This document shows, piece by piece, positions 1-7,861 of a stretch of 50,355 bases of DNA (the first letter of the stretch is position 1; the number at the start of each line of letters is the position of its first letter). The notes under the pieces were generated by a model. That model searched no databases, was not told where the DNA came from, and saw only the letters and a program-made list of their open reading frames with translations. This DNA is from a virus. A program made the position numbers and the translations under genes. Location of the stretch: positions 1 through 50,355 of IMG/VR virus record IMGVR_UViG_3300017963_000345; one strand, written 5' to 3'.

Positions 1-65
1 AAAACAGACCAATCCTGGTTGGCTCCATTGGCTGTTGTATCGAGTCTGTAGCGAAGAGTTTGCAC
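1..65 (-). CDS. Partial gene at window edge, probable structural protein
   Basis: A reading frame opens with GTG two bases after the stop of the 558-aa gene. GGAG lies five bases ahead of it, and the frame stays open to the window edge, giving about 21 residues that begin MQTLRYRLDTT. Its position directly after the baseplate genes in the same orientation suggests another tail or baseplate protein. Only the first codons are visible, so no function can be assigned. Confidence 0.5.
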   Translation of the reverse strand, partial: MQTLRYRLDTTANGANQDWSV

Positions 66-67
66 CG

Positions 68-1744
68 TTACTCCAGAACGCCGAAGTATGGATCAGGCAG
101 TAGACCAGGGTCATCGCCGCCGTAAATCGGATGGTTTGGTTTTACAGGTGAAGAGACCGTATGATCGATTCTAATGGTAGATAGTAGTTTTGTGTCTGGA
201 CCTTCGTAGCAACACTCTTGATTTTGCGGTAGCAATGTTTCATCTGTATAGGTGTCCAGACAACCACCGCCATCGAGTCGTTTCGATGTAGATGTCCCTG
301 ACCAGTAATCAGTAAGTTGGTCTATATCATACGTAGAATCAAAATTGCCGCTCACCTGATGAAGAGAAAACTTGTGCTTCAGGTCAATCAGGAAATTCTC
401 TACGTCGGTTTGTGTTGATGAAGCGGTTACGGTGAACGAAAGAGTGTTTGCGGTATCTGCTGGAGAGTGAATCGTAGTATCGGCCAGGTGGGCCGCGTAT
501 ACTGTAGCAGCATCCTGACAGAAAGCAATCAACGTTGGTAAATCTGAAGGCAAGGCAGCAGTGATTTGATGACTACCTCCAGCCGCATGATGCCAAGTAG
601 GTGTAGCATCTAGATCATGAGCATTGAAGTCAGTTTTGATTTCAGTAGACAACGTGATGGCGGTGGCCTGGTTGTAAGCATCTTCTGACGTTACTACATT
701 TGTTTCGTCAGAGAGCAAGTGACCCGCGACATCAAACGTACCAGAGTCAAGGAATTTGTACGCTCCTATACCGGGGTACTCAACCTGCATATCGAACGGA
801 TTAGCCCAAACACAAAAACTGGGGTAGGCGTTTAGTTGCATCGCCCCAGCAAAGGTCAATCGGTCCATACAACCAATTGCGTCCAACAGTCCGCGAAAGC
901 TGCATGCCTGCCCAGTGTTGTCGAACAAGTGTTGTTGGTAGATCTCAGAACCCGGCTGAGTGATCATGATTTTGTTTTCGTCAAACGAAACCAGGTCCCA
1001 CTTGTCGGAGTTGTTGATGTAACGTAGGAATGCATGCCATCGGTGTAGACACAGGTTAGGTATCCACACGTGAAAGTCCCAAGCTAGCTGATCGTCCCCG
1101 GATGTGTATGGTTGGTACAACTCTGGCTGCCATACTGTGGGATTTCGAGACTCTACCACCACAGGAGTCGTCGAGGTGAAGACACTGACGAAGTCGCGTA
1201 CTCCACCTTCTCGGGTAGCCTCACCGAACATAGTATTGGCGGCAGCTTTGAGCGACATACTACGAAAGCTGCGAACGTCCGGTAGCTCTTTCCGCCAAGG
1301 AATCAGCCACTCGATTACGAAAGACGACCAAGGCGATGTCCAGAGGTTGAAGTACTTATCTGTGATTCGTCCAGCAACCTCGTAGTACTGCTGAGCCAAC
1401 GCATCCATCAACGTGACTAAGAAGGTCGCGACTACAGTCAGACTTACAGGAGCATCAATGCCGTTGTCTACCAGTATGTCGTTACGTGCAGGTGGCTCTG
1501 CCAGAGGCAACGTAACTACATCTCGCTCACCTCTGGGTACATGCGTTTTGACGAGCCTACCGTTGATAAAAATGTTTACGGGAGCAGCTGTGTCGGTAAT
1601 CAGAACAAACGGGGATTCATCAATCGAACGAGGAAGCATCTCGTCGATTGTCTGCAAATAGAACGAGCCCGCCGGGATGATGTTGACCATCCCCTCCCTA
1701 ATATCGTCATGCAAACGGTCGTCTGGGTAGAACTCGAGAGACAC
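68..1744 (-). CDS. Baseplate-associated structural protein (558 aa), downstream of baseplate J
   Basis: A large acidic protein translated directly after the baseplate-J gene; its GTG start shares one base with the J stop (TAGTG), and GGAGTA precedes it. In P2-like and other myophages this place downstream of J is taken by a baseplate or fibre-connecting protein, so I infer a baseplate or tail-tip role. I do not recognise the N-terminal half. Residues about 365-458 form a His- and Ala-rich module (FNAH, then YAAHLADTTIH, then ADTANT) that also occurs in the structural protein at 38216-38884. The C-terminus is Cys- and Pro-rich (ECCYEG, GGGCLD). No signal peptide or membrane segment is visible. 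Virion protein is likely; the exact role is unknown. Confidence 0.7.
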   Translation of the reverse strand: MSLEFYPDDRLHDDIREGMVNIIPAGSFYLQTIDEMLPRSIDESPFVLITDTAAPVNIFINGRLVKTHVPRGERDVVTLPLAEPPARNDILVDNGIDAPVSLTVVATFLVTLMDALAQQYYEVAGRITDKYFNLWTSPWSSFVIEWLIPWRKELPDVRSFRSMSLKAAANTMFGEATREGGVRDFVSVFTSTTPVVVESRNPTVWQPELYQPYTSGDDQLAWDFHVWIPNLCLHRWHAFLRYINNSDKWDLVSFDENKIMITQPGSEIYQQHLFDNTGQACSFRGLLDAIGCMDRLTFAGAMQLNAYPSFCVWANPFDMQVEYPGIGAYKFLDSGTFDVAGHLLSDETNVVTSEDAYNQATAITLSTEIKTDFNAHDLDATPTWHHAAGGSHQITAALPSDLPTLIAFCQDAATVYAAHLADTTIHSPADTANTLSFTVTASSTQTDVENFLIDLKHKFSLHQVSGNFDSTYDIDQLTDYWSGTSTSKRLDGGGCLDTYTDETLLPQNQECCYEGPDTKLLSTIRIDHTVSSPVKPNHPIYGGDDPGLLPDPYFGVLE

Positions 1745-3171
1745 TACTCTACTCCAAAGTTCACCGATAGGGTCGGATACTCAGTCAATCCGTTCAGACT
1801 GATGAACTCAATGTCTTGCTTGGCGTCGTCAAGTCTAGCAAAGTGGGTGAGCTTGAAGTTCTGTACTCCATCCACAGAACCTTCTACAGCACGCTGATAG
1901 TCAGTTGGATCCAAATAGGTAACGAACTGCTGATAGGCCTGAGACGGGTTATTTGGGTTTCGTAGATAACCTTCGGTGAAGGTACGAACATCAGAAATTA
2001 TATCGTCCTTGTCTGTAGTGACGAACGTTGTCAGCTCTCCTGCTATGTAAATATCGATCGAGTCTGCCAGCCGAACCAAAGTGTCGCTGCCGAATAGTTT
2101 GAAGCGATCTTGCAGCAGGGAGTTGACGTTGTAAACTACGTCAAAGTAAACGTAACGTACTTCCCATGTTTGGCCTGGCTGGAGAGGTGTAGCCAACTGT
2201 ACGCGATCGTTAGCTGACGGTGAGCCACGCCAAGCTGCATCAGTATCAACATCCAAAGAGAAAGGAACTACAACACCGTCCACCGCGACAAACACCACGG
2301 ACAGGACAGGCTTTCGTTGAAAAGTAAGGAACGTCTCTCCACCATCGGCGACACCACGATCAATAGTCTCTCGAGTCCTATCGGTGATCATGTAGATATC
2401 GTAGCCGAGCTTACCTGATGTCTGTCCTAGACGGCTGTAGTTAACGTAGTCCGTAGAAGGAATGGTAGAGTAGTCATCAACACCAGTAGGACTGATGGAC
2501 GTGATGATGTTTTCTAGCTGGCCCGCGGCGTCCTGGTTAGCTCCCTGCATGGCAGCCCACAAGATGTCTCGCATCTGGTATTTGTCTGGAGGATCTTCAC
2601 CTTGACTTGCATAGTCTCTATTGACACACCCATCAAAGTCATCCTGCACTGTTTGGATTCTATTGATAGTGTTGGGAGGAAGATCGTAATCAACGCCTGC
2701 AGCGATAGCTTCGCACAGTACAGGAATTTCGTAGTTTCCTGTACTGGAGTTAAAGTAGTAGTCAGCCAAGTCTCCATTCATCTCAGCGTCTTCGATGACG
2801 GTAAAATTGAATCTTCCGTCATCGGTACTTACGATGGTTCCGGTAGCGGCGGTGTAGGTGACTCCAGCTTCGGGTCGAGTGGAACGAAAGAAATACACTG
2901 TTACTTGGGAAACTCGAGCTACGTTTGGATCCTTACCGAAGTTAAGCGCCAGCTCGAACATGTCTTCGTCAAGAATCAACGAAGGGTCTTGCAGCTGGTA
3001 TAATCGGCCCAGGTACGCAGCAAAGTTCTCCATACGAGAACCTTCTACAGAGGCGCCATAGATCAACGTGGCTAGTGGACCTTTCTGTACGTCGATACGA
3101 GAGTCGTTAGACGTAACAGACGCGGAGAGGTCAGTAAGGAAGCCGTCAATGTCTCTAGGTGATTGGGGCAT
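1744..3171 (-). CDS. Baseplate J-like wedge protein (T4 gp6 / P2 gpJ family)
   Basis: A 475-aa protein with baseplate-J features: an N-terminal helical part ending near GKDPNVARVS, a central beta region where G-x2-YTAATGTIVST precedes a glycine- and aspartate-rich strand pair, and then AAGVDYDLPPNTINRI, matching the conserved 'G..YN.p.gtI..i' segment of the family. In T4 and P2 this protein joins wedges around the hub and drives baseplate reorganisation on host contact. The start is ATG with AGGATCTC just upstream. It lies between a gp25-like gene and the 558-aa gene, the usual W-J-I order of myophage baseplate operons. Confidence 0.82.
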   Translation of the reverse strand: MPQSPRDIDGFLTDLSASVTSNDSRIDVQKGPLATLIYGASVEGSRMENFAAYLGRLYQLQDPSLILDEDMFELALNFGKDPNVARVSQVTVYFFRSTRPEAGVTYTAATGTIVSTDDGRFNFTVIEDAEMNGDLADYYFNSSTGNYEIPVLCEAIAAGVDYDLPPNTINRIQTVQDDFDGCVNRDYASQGEDPPDKYQMRDILWAAMQGANQDAAGQLENIITSISPTGVDDYSTIPSTDYVNYSRLGQTSGKLGYDIYMITDRTRETIDRGVADGGETFLTFQRKPVLSVVFVAVDGVVVPFSLDVDTDAAWRGSPSANDRVQLATPLQPGQTWEVRYVYFDVVYNVNSLLQDRFKLFGSDTLVRLADSIDIYIAGELTTFVTTDKDDIISDVRTFTEGYLRNPNNPSQAYQQFVTYLDPTDYQRAVEGSVDGVQNFKLTHFARLDDAKQDIEFISLNGLTEYPTLSVNFGVE

Positions 3172-3177
3172 GAGATC

Positions 3178-3690
3178 CTACAAAGGCGTACCTACGCCCG
3201 GAACAGAAGTACCCGAGGCATCTACGCTGGCGGGTAATTGCTGGCTGAGGTCAATATCGAAACCGGTCTCTACCTGCTCGTCTGAATCTGTCTGGCAGAT
3301 GCTATAGAAGGCCCAACTCAAATCACCGATCTGCCAAACATTGATCGAAAGGATGTCGGATATATACTCTTCGTCATCTACTTCGGGATCATCTTGCTGC
3401 GCGTCCATCAAACGACTAAGGGATGATTCAGCCATCTGTTGGATCATCGACTGGATACCCATTTGATTGTACGCGTACACGTTCCCATCTATCTGATAGA
3501 ACTCGCTGCCGGTAGAGTGCCAAGGAGGGTCAAACGGATCAAAGTTGTTTAGGTAGGTTTCAGCAGTATCTTGGAGACACTTCTCCAACCCTTCAACCTC
3601 TTCTAGTCGTCCTTGAGGAGACAGAACAAGATCTCCTCCCGCCATTTTGAATGTAACGCTCATGGGTAGGCCAACAAAACTCTCTTCCAT
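3178..3690 (-). CDS. Probable gp25-like baseplate wedge protein
   Basis: A 170-aa acidic protein. I place the start at the ATG at 3690 because AAAGAG lies eight bases upstream. An internal ATG at 3663 overlaps the previous stop as ATGA and would give a 161-aa MSVTFKM product, and a GTG at 3699 is also open. The pattern SPQGRLEEVEG, a central helical stretch, and a C-terminal ISVxQIGD...ICQTDSDEQV-like run are compatible with the T4 gp25 / P2 gpW fold, which forms the wedge core with gp6. It sits immediately before the baseplate-J gene, as in other myophages. The assignment rests on length, position and weak motif likeness. Confidence 0.55.
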   Translation of the reverse strand: MEESFVGLPMSVTFKMAGGDLVLSPQGRLEEVEGLEKCLQDTAETYLNNFDPFDPPWHSTGSEFYQIDGNVYAYNQMGIQSMIQQMAESSLSRLMDAQQDDPEVDDEEYISDILSINVWQIGDLSWAFYSICQTDSDEQVETGFDIDLSQQLPASVDASGTSVPGVGTPL

Positions 3691-4193
3691 GACCGCCACT
3701 CTTTACGTTGAGCGTCAGTCAAATTGGAAGCGTAACGAGCTTCAGCAATTGTATTGACTTTTTTGTAGAACTTTAATTTGTCAATACTGTTTCTTATCTT
3801 ACCTATTCCCTTAGTTATGGTGTAGAGAATAGGGTAGATACCTTCGGAGTAAAGTCGCTGGGCCTCGGTAGCGTCACCCAAGTCATCACGAAAAGCAGAA
3901 AACCCGGATATGACTGTTTCCAATTCAGCCAAAGCTGCGGTAGAGTTAGCCAACTGCTTTGTTGCGGCTCGTGCAACTATAGTGTCGTGGTCTCCTTTAC
4001 TGGGGTTGACTGCTAGCAGCAGATCCAGATACTGTGCGGCTTTCTGCTTTACTTCAGACCCGATGAGAATCAGGGCATCCTCAGTGTCACCAGAAATGCC
4101 TTGTGACTCGCCTGTATCGGCGTTGAAGTAGCTTGGTGGGTTTTGTTTTCGTTTCTGTCCGAGGAGGGTTAGTTGCGCGTCGGTGAGCGGCAT
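3660..4193 (-). CDS. Unknown helical protein of the baseplate operon (177 aa)
   Basis: I do not recognise this 177-aa protein. It is mostly helical and charged, with long Ala-, Leu- and Glu-rich stretches (residues about 40-105) and a basic C-terminus ending in a WRSWKRVLLAYP-like tail. It is the first gene after the late-promoter-like motif at 4227-4247, with a 34-base leader and AGG nine bases before the ATG. It overlaps the gp25-like gene. Position suggests a wedge or assembly protein, in the place of T4 gp53-type proteins, but no sequence motif confirms that. Confidence 0.6.
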   Translation of the reverse strand: MPLTDAQLTLLGQKRKQNPPSYFNADTGESQGISGDTEDALILIGSEVKQKAAQYLDLLLAVNPSKGDHDTIVARAATKQLANSTAALAELETVISGFSAFRDDLGDATEAQRLYSEGIYPILYTITKGIGKIRNSIDKLKFYKKVNTIAEARYASNLTDAQRKEWRSWKRVLLAYP

Positions 4194-4226
4194 CTGGATA
4201 CACCTATAACTACGCTGTTGGGTGCG

Positions 4227-4247
4227 CTCCTATTAAAGAGTAACGTG
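4227..4247 (-). promoter_or_regulatory. Late-promoter-like motif, copy 1
   Basis: Read on the minus strand: CACGTTA, two bases, CTTTAATAGGAG. It lies in the short gap between the 791-aa gene and the 177-aa gene, 34 bases before that gene's ATG. It matches the other four copies at the CACGTTA core and in most of the TAGTAGAG half, with TTTAATAG replacing TCTAGTAG. Confidence 0.6.
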
Positions 4248-4263
4248 GTTATCAATGCGTAAG

Positions 4264-6639
4264 TTAGATGAAGTCTTCTATGGCGTCGGTAAGAGCGCCG
4301 AGGGGGGACGGAAAGCAGCTGGAGTTGGTTTCGGCATCCTCGTCTATAGTTTCTTTGGTGTCCTGAACATCTCCAAACAGCTCCTTGATGGCTTTGTCGA
4401 ACTGATCCACTAGTTCGATCTTGGCCTCCACGGACTGACCAAGTTCCTCCATGACCTCTTTAATACCTCGAGTAACTTCATCGGTGGTGGATGTTACGGT
4501 CTCTTTTATGCTGCCGGTGAACTGCTGAACCGTTTCTTCTACCGTCTCGGTAGGTAAAGTAGTAGGAGCATCCTCCAGACTAGGAATAGTAGACAAAGCG
4601 CCCGTCAAGTCGGTAGAAGCGTCAATAATAGACTGCACTGTTGCTGGAGGACAAGACAAATCAGGAGAAGAAGCATCTTTGCAGGGGTTAAGCAGTCCGC
4701 CAAGATCAAAACCTGTCAGGCTTCCCAGCAGCTTCTGGACGATACACAAAGGTACTTGGATCGTCTTCATCATGGCTTCGAACGCATCAGTGATGGTTTC
4801 GTCTAATTCAATAGACAGACTTTTGAAAGCTTCCTTCAATAGGTCGGTTGGAAGGGGTAGCCCTCCCAGAATACCAGACAAGTCAGGCAGAGAGTTTCCG
4901 CCGCCAGAGCCTACTGCGGGTAGATCGGGTGCACCTGTGTTTGCTGTGCCGGTACCTAAGAGGCACTGGGCGAGATCGTTACCGAATAGGTTGTCTGTAA
5001 GGCTAGCTACGTTCTGTACTTTATTGAGGATGCTTGACACTGTCTTGGTCAAGCTTCCTACCATCACATCGAAGATACGGTTAGCAAAACTAATACCGCT
5101 ACTGAGGGCACCGTAAGCGCTTTCTATCTTTTTGGCTGGATCTGGCAACTGATCAAAAGGTAGGTTGGGCAAGTCTAGGTTGCTTAGGCCTGGAATCTCA
5201 AATCCATTGATGTTATCAGCAGACAAACGAGACTCAGACCTGGCACAAGCTTTGCCCCTAGTAGACAACTCTTTGGATAAATTCTGGTCATCCGTCAGCT
5301 TAGATACATCCACAGCCTGTAAAGCCACGATGGGCGACTTGACTTTATTGGTCGTTCCGTTGCTTTGAACGGTCGGTTTCTTGGTAAGCAGCCTCGTCAG
5401 TGCCTCTACTCTATCGCTCATAGGAACCTTGTGGGGTATTTTTACTCCGTCTACCTGCAGCTGTAGCAGTTCCTCCAACTCAGCGTCTGTGAACAGGAGA
5501 TCATCCAACAAGGTGAGACTCTCAACCAAGTCCACCTCGGGCGCTTGCTCGTCCAGATAGTCTTCCTGTACCGCGTCATCGCCGCTCAATATCTCTCCGA
5601 TATAGTCTTCAGGGATACCCCAACGAACAAGCTTGTCGTAGGCGGCTTGAGTAGTCTTTACCTGCTCCGGCCAGAATATGTAGTGGTGCAGCGACGTAAC
5701 ATCCCCACCATAAGTAGCCGCAGTGGTATTGATGTTCGTATCGATGTTTCTGTACATCTCAGCTACTGTCGATATTGGTTGAGTTACTCCACAGATATTC
5801 TGGTATGTGGTAGTGGTTACGTTCTGCGTGGTCAACATAGTAGGCAAAGCTACCTGCATTCCCGCCAGAATCTCTTTGGTTCGCTGCAGGTTGTTGCCTG
5901 TCTTCTCGTAAATTTTGTTGATCGCAACCAAATTGGTTCCATCTATGATCAGCAACTTCCCGTTGACGATGGTATACTCGTCTTCGCTTTGGATATAAGC
6001 AGCCAGATCAGCCTCGGTTTCGATGACTGGTATATCTACCCCACGCATCAACTCCTGGTAAGTTGGTTGACTGAAAGTCTTAGCCACGCCATCGGCTGCA
6101 TTTTCAGTAGCTGTGACGCTGCGATCCTTACCACCAGCAAGGTAGGTGGCTCCGGTAGGCTCATTGGAGTCAGTACCAGCGCCCACCAACGTGCCTTCAA
6201 CCAAAGCAGCCACATCGGGAACGTTGTTCCAAAAAGTTAAGTCGGTAGCAGCGTTGGCAGAAATAACGCCGGACACGTCGGAAGACAGATACAGCGTTAT
6301 AGTGTTTCCATCTACAGCCGCACCAGGAAGGCGCGGATTAAGTGTAGCAGGAGTAGTTGTGGTGTCGACTGCAGGTCCTAGGTACACATATGATATGTTA
6401 ATCTGATTTCCTTGGCGACCAGCCTGCTTGGCAGTCCATTTGATTTGGTTATCAATTGTACTACCGATAGTAACTGAAGCCGCTACAGGATCACCCAATA
6501 AATCATTGAGTGCTGTCTCCACCGTGGCTAGCTGTTGGTTGAACGTCTGTCTGACTTCGTTCTCAAGGTACTGTTTTAGCGTGTTCAGCGCCTCAGTGGC
6601 TTCATCATCTATAGTACATCTTTGGTATACAGAGGGCAT
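4264..6639 (-). CDS. Large structural protein with tail-sheath-type Gly/Asn domain (791 aa)
   Basis: The N-terminal 40 residues look like a coiled coil. Residues about 52-170 resemble a domain common in phage sheath and adhesion proteins: a TAKxAGxxGNxI start, a D-G-N-x-I-T-x-Y-L strand, AAL-V segments, and a closing TYLAGGKD. The central third (about 230-420) is mixed alpha/beta. The C-terminal half is rich in Leu, Pro, Ser and Thr with paired cysteines (CLLG, NPCKD, SCPP, SSCFP) and a long helix near residues 700-765. It lies between the spike and the wedge genes, so a baseplate or tail-tip role is likely. SD is weak (GGTGA). The match to the sheath-type domain is by eye; the overall function is unknown. 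Confidence 0.65.
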   Translation of the reverse strand: MPSVYQRCTIDDEATEALNTLKQYLENEVRQTFNQQLATVETALNDLLGDPVAASVTIGSTIDNQIKWTAKQAGRQGNQINISYVYLGPAVDTTTTPATLNPRLPGAAVDGNTITLYLSSDVSGVISANAATDLTFWNNVPDVAALVEGTLVGAGTDSNEPTGATYLAGGKDRSVTATENAADGVAKTFSQPTYQELMRGVDIPVIETEADLAAYIQSEDEYTIVNGKLLIIDGTNLVAINKIYEKTGNNLQRTKEILAGMQVALPTMLTTQNVTTTTYQNICGVTQPISTVAEMYRNIDTNINTTAATYGGDVTSLHHYIFWPEQVKTTQAAYDKLVRWGIPEDYIGEILSGDDAVQEDYLDEQAPEVDLVESLTLLDDLLFTDAELEELLQLQVDGVKIPHKVPMSDRVEALTRLLTKKPTVQSNGTTNKVKSPIVALQAVDVSKLTDDQNLSKELSTRGKACARSESRLSADNINGFEIPGLSNLDLPNLPFDQLPDPAKKIESAYGALSSGISFANRIFDVMVGSLTKTVSSILNKVQNVASLTDNLFGNDLAQCLLGTGTANTGAPDLPAVGSGGGNSLPDLSGILGGLPLPTDLLKEAFKSLSIELDETITDAFEAMMKTIQVPLCIVQKLLGSLTGFDLGGLLNPCKDASSPDLSCPPATVQSIIDASTDLTGALSTIPSLEDAPTTLPTETVEETVQQFTGSIKETVTSTTDEVTRGIKEVMEELGQSVEAKIELVDQFDKAIKELFGDVQDTKETIDEDAETNSSCFPSPLGALTDAIEDFI

Positions 6640-6643
6640 ATCG

Positions 6644-7861
6644 TCACCGAGTGAACCTGACTTCGGTCGATAGAACAGAAGACATAGAACCAGACAAACT
6701 ACCTAAACCAACAGACAGGGTAGCTAAGGCGGCTTGACTCGCGCCGGATAGATTAGTATCCGCAGCCAAAATGGATGTAGCTGATTGCATCATACTAATC
6801 AACGGGGTCAGTATTGTAGTGGTCAAGGCGGTACCCAACACAGCCGGCTGGGATGGAGCAGAACCAAAACCAACACTAGAGCTGTTGACCTGTACCTTAG
6901 GAGATCTGAACGTAAGGCTGGTACCATACTTCTGGGTGCTTGACTGCACGACACTAAAGTCTAGTTTCTTCGACGTGACCTTAACATCGTTTTTAGGCCC
7001 AAAATCCAGGTCGGTGGTCTTGGCTTTTGAAGTGTTACGTAAGATCATGTTAAGCTCTTCATCTATATCGAACGTCAAATCACCCTGTTGTCGGTGAGCT
7101 ACGTAACGACGTAGACGAAGAGCTTTATTGGTCTGTGAGTTCTTGATAGGTTGCTGTGAGGCATCGTATAGATGACCTTCATGCAGATTGATTAAGTCTT
7201 TGCCTTCATCGTCACGAATCCACCTACCGTACTCGTACTGGAACTGATCCCCCGATTTTAGATATACCTGCCTCGAGTACGGTTTCTCAGTGTCGGCCCG
7301 TTTGACTAAACCAAACCGCTCCTCGTGCGCCAATTCGGTTGGGTCGTTTTGGTCCAACTGACGTTTGTATGTCGGAGAACGAGAGGTAAGCTCCAGCTCC
7401 GTCTGCATAAGGTTGTGTTCTACGATTCCACCCAAAGCGGACAGGTCTCCATCTTCACTAAAATGCTGGTATGCATATTGAGGTGTCATCACCTCAATTT
7501 CCCCAGGACGAAGCTCACGAAAGATGAGGTTGTTTGAGTCATCTTGAGCCTGCTTTACCAGGCCGCCTTGATGGTGGTCAACGTAACCCCAAATCTCTGC
7601 TTGGCTGGGCTCACGTATCTTCTGCGTTACTACCTTTACGCCAGCCTCTGGCATAGCCCTGATCCAACTGTTACGTCCCATGAACGGATGCCGCACCGTC
7701 ATAGACGTAGTGCCGGGTTCTCCGTACATCTCCACCTTGACGGTTTCTATCTCAGGCTGCACCGACCTAACCACACCCCTTACCGGAATATGCGCTACCT
7801 TAGATGGGGCATTTTCATCCTGCTGTCGCGCTTCGCGTAGGTCTATACGTGTAACTGCCAT
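6644..7861 (-). CDS. Baseplate spike / gp5-VgrG-like OB-fold protein
   Basis: A 405-aa protein. Residues 25-95 (VRGVVRSVQPE, then VKVEMYGEPG, then VRHPFMGRNSWIRAMPEAG) fit the OB-fold of gpV/gp5-type spikes: five strands with an 'R.P..G' turn. The middle has repeated beta segments (LTSRS, LKSGDQFQYEYGRW, DLTFDIDEELNMIL, DVKVTSKKLDF), as expected for a trimeric beta-helix. The C-terminus is a small-residue helix (about 345-395) ending in VRFTR. Such spikes pierce the outer membrane and hold the hub. The ATG overlaps the hub stop as TAATG, so the two are probably coupled, which fits their physical contact. Confidence 0.75.
   Translation of the reverse strand: MAVTRIDLREARQQDENAPSKVAHIPVRGVVRSVQPEIETVKVEMYGEPGTTSMTVRHPFMGRNSWIRAMPEAGVKVVTQKIREPSQAEIWGYVDHHQGGLVKQAQDDSNNLIFRELRPGEIEVMTPQYAYQHFSEDGDLSALGGIVEHNLMQTELELTSRSPTYKRQLDQNDPTELAHEERFGLVKRADTEKPYSRQVYLKSGDQFQYEYGRWIRDDEGKDLINLHEGHLYDASQQPIKNSQTNKALRLRRYVAHRQQGDLTFDIDEELNMILRNTSKAKTTDLDFGPKNDVKVTSKKLDFSVVQSSTQKYGTSLTFRSPKVQVNSSSVGFGSAPSQPAVLGTALTTTILTPLISMMQSATSILAADTNLSGASQAALATLSVGLGSLSGSMSSVLSTEVRFTR

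Noticed and set aside
5545-6240. A plus-strand frame of 231 codons.
   Set aside because: Antisense to the 791-aa structural gene; no ribosome site or recognisable protein features.
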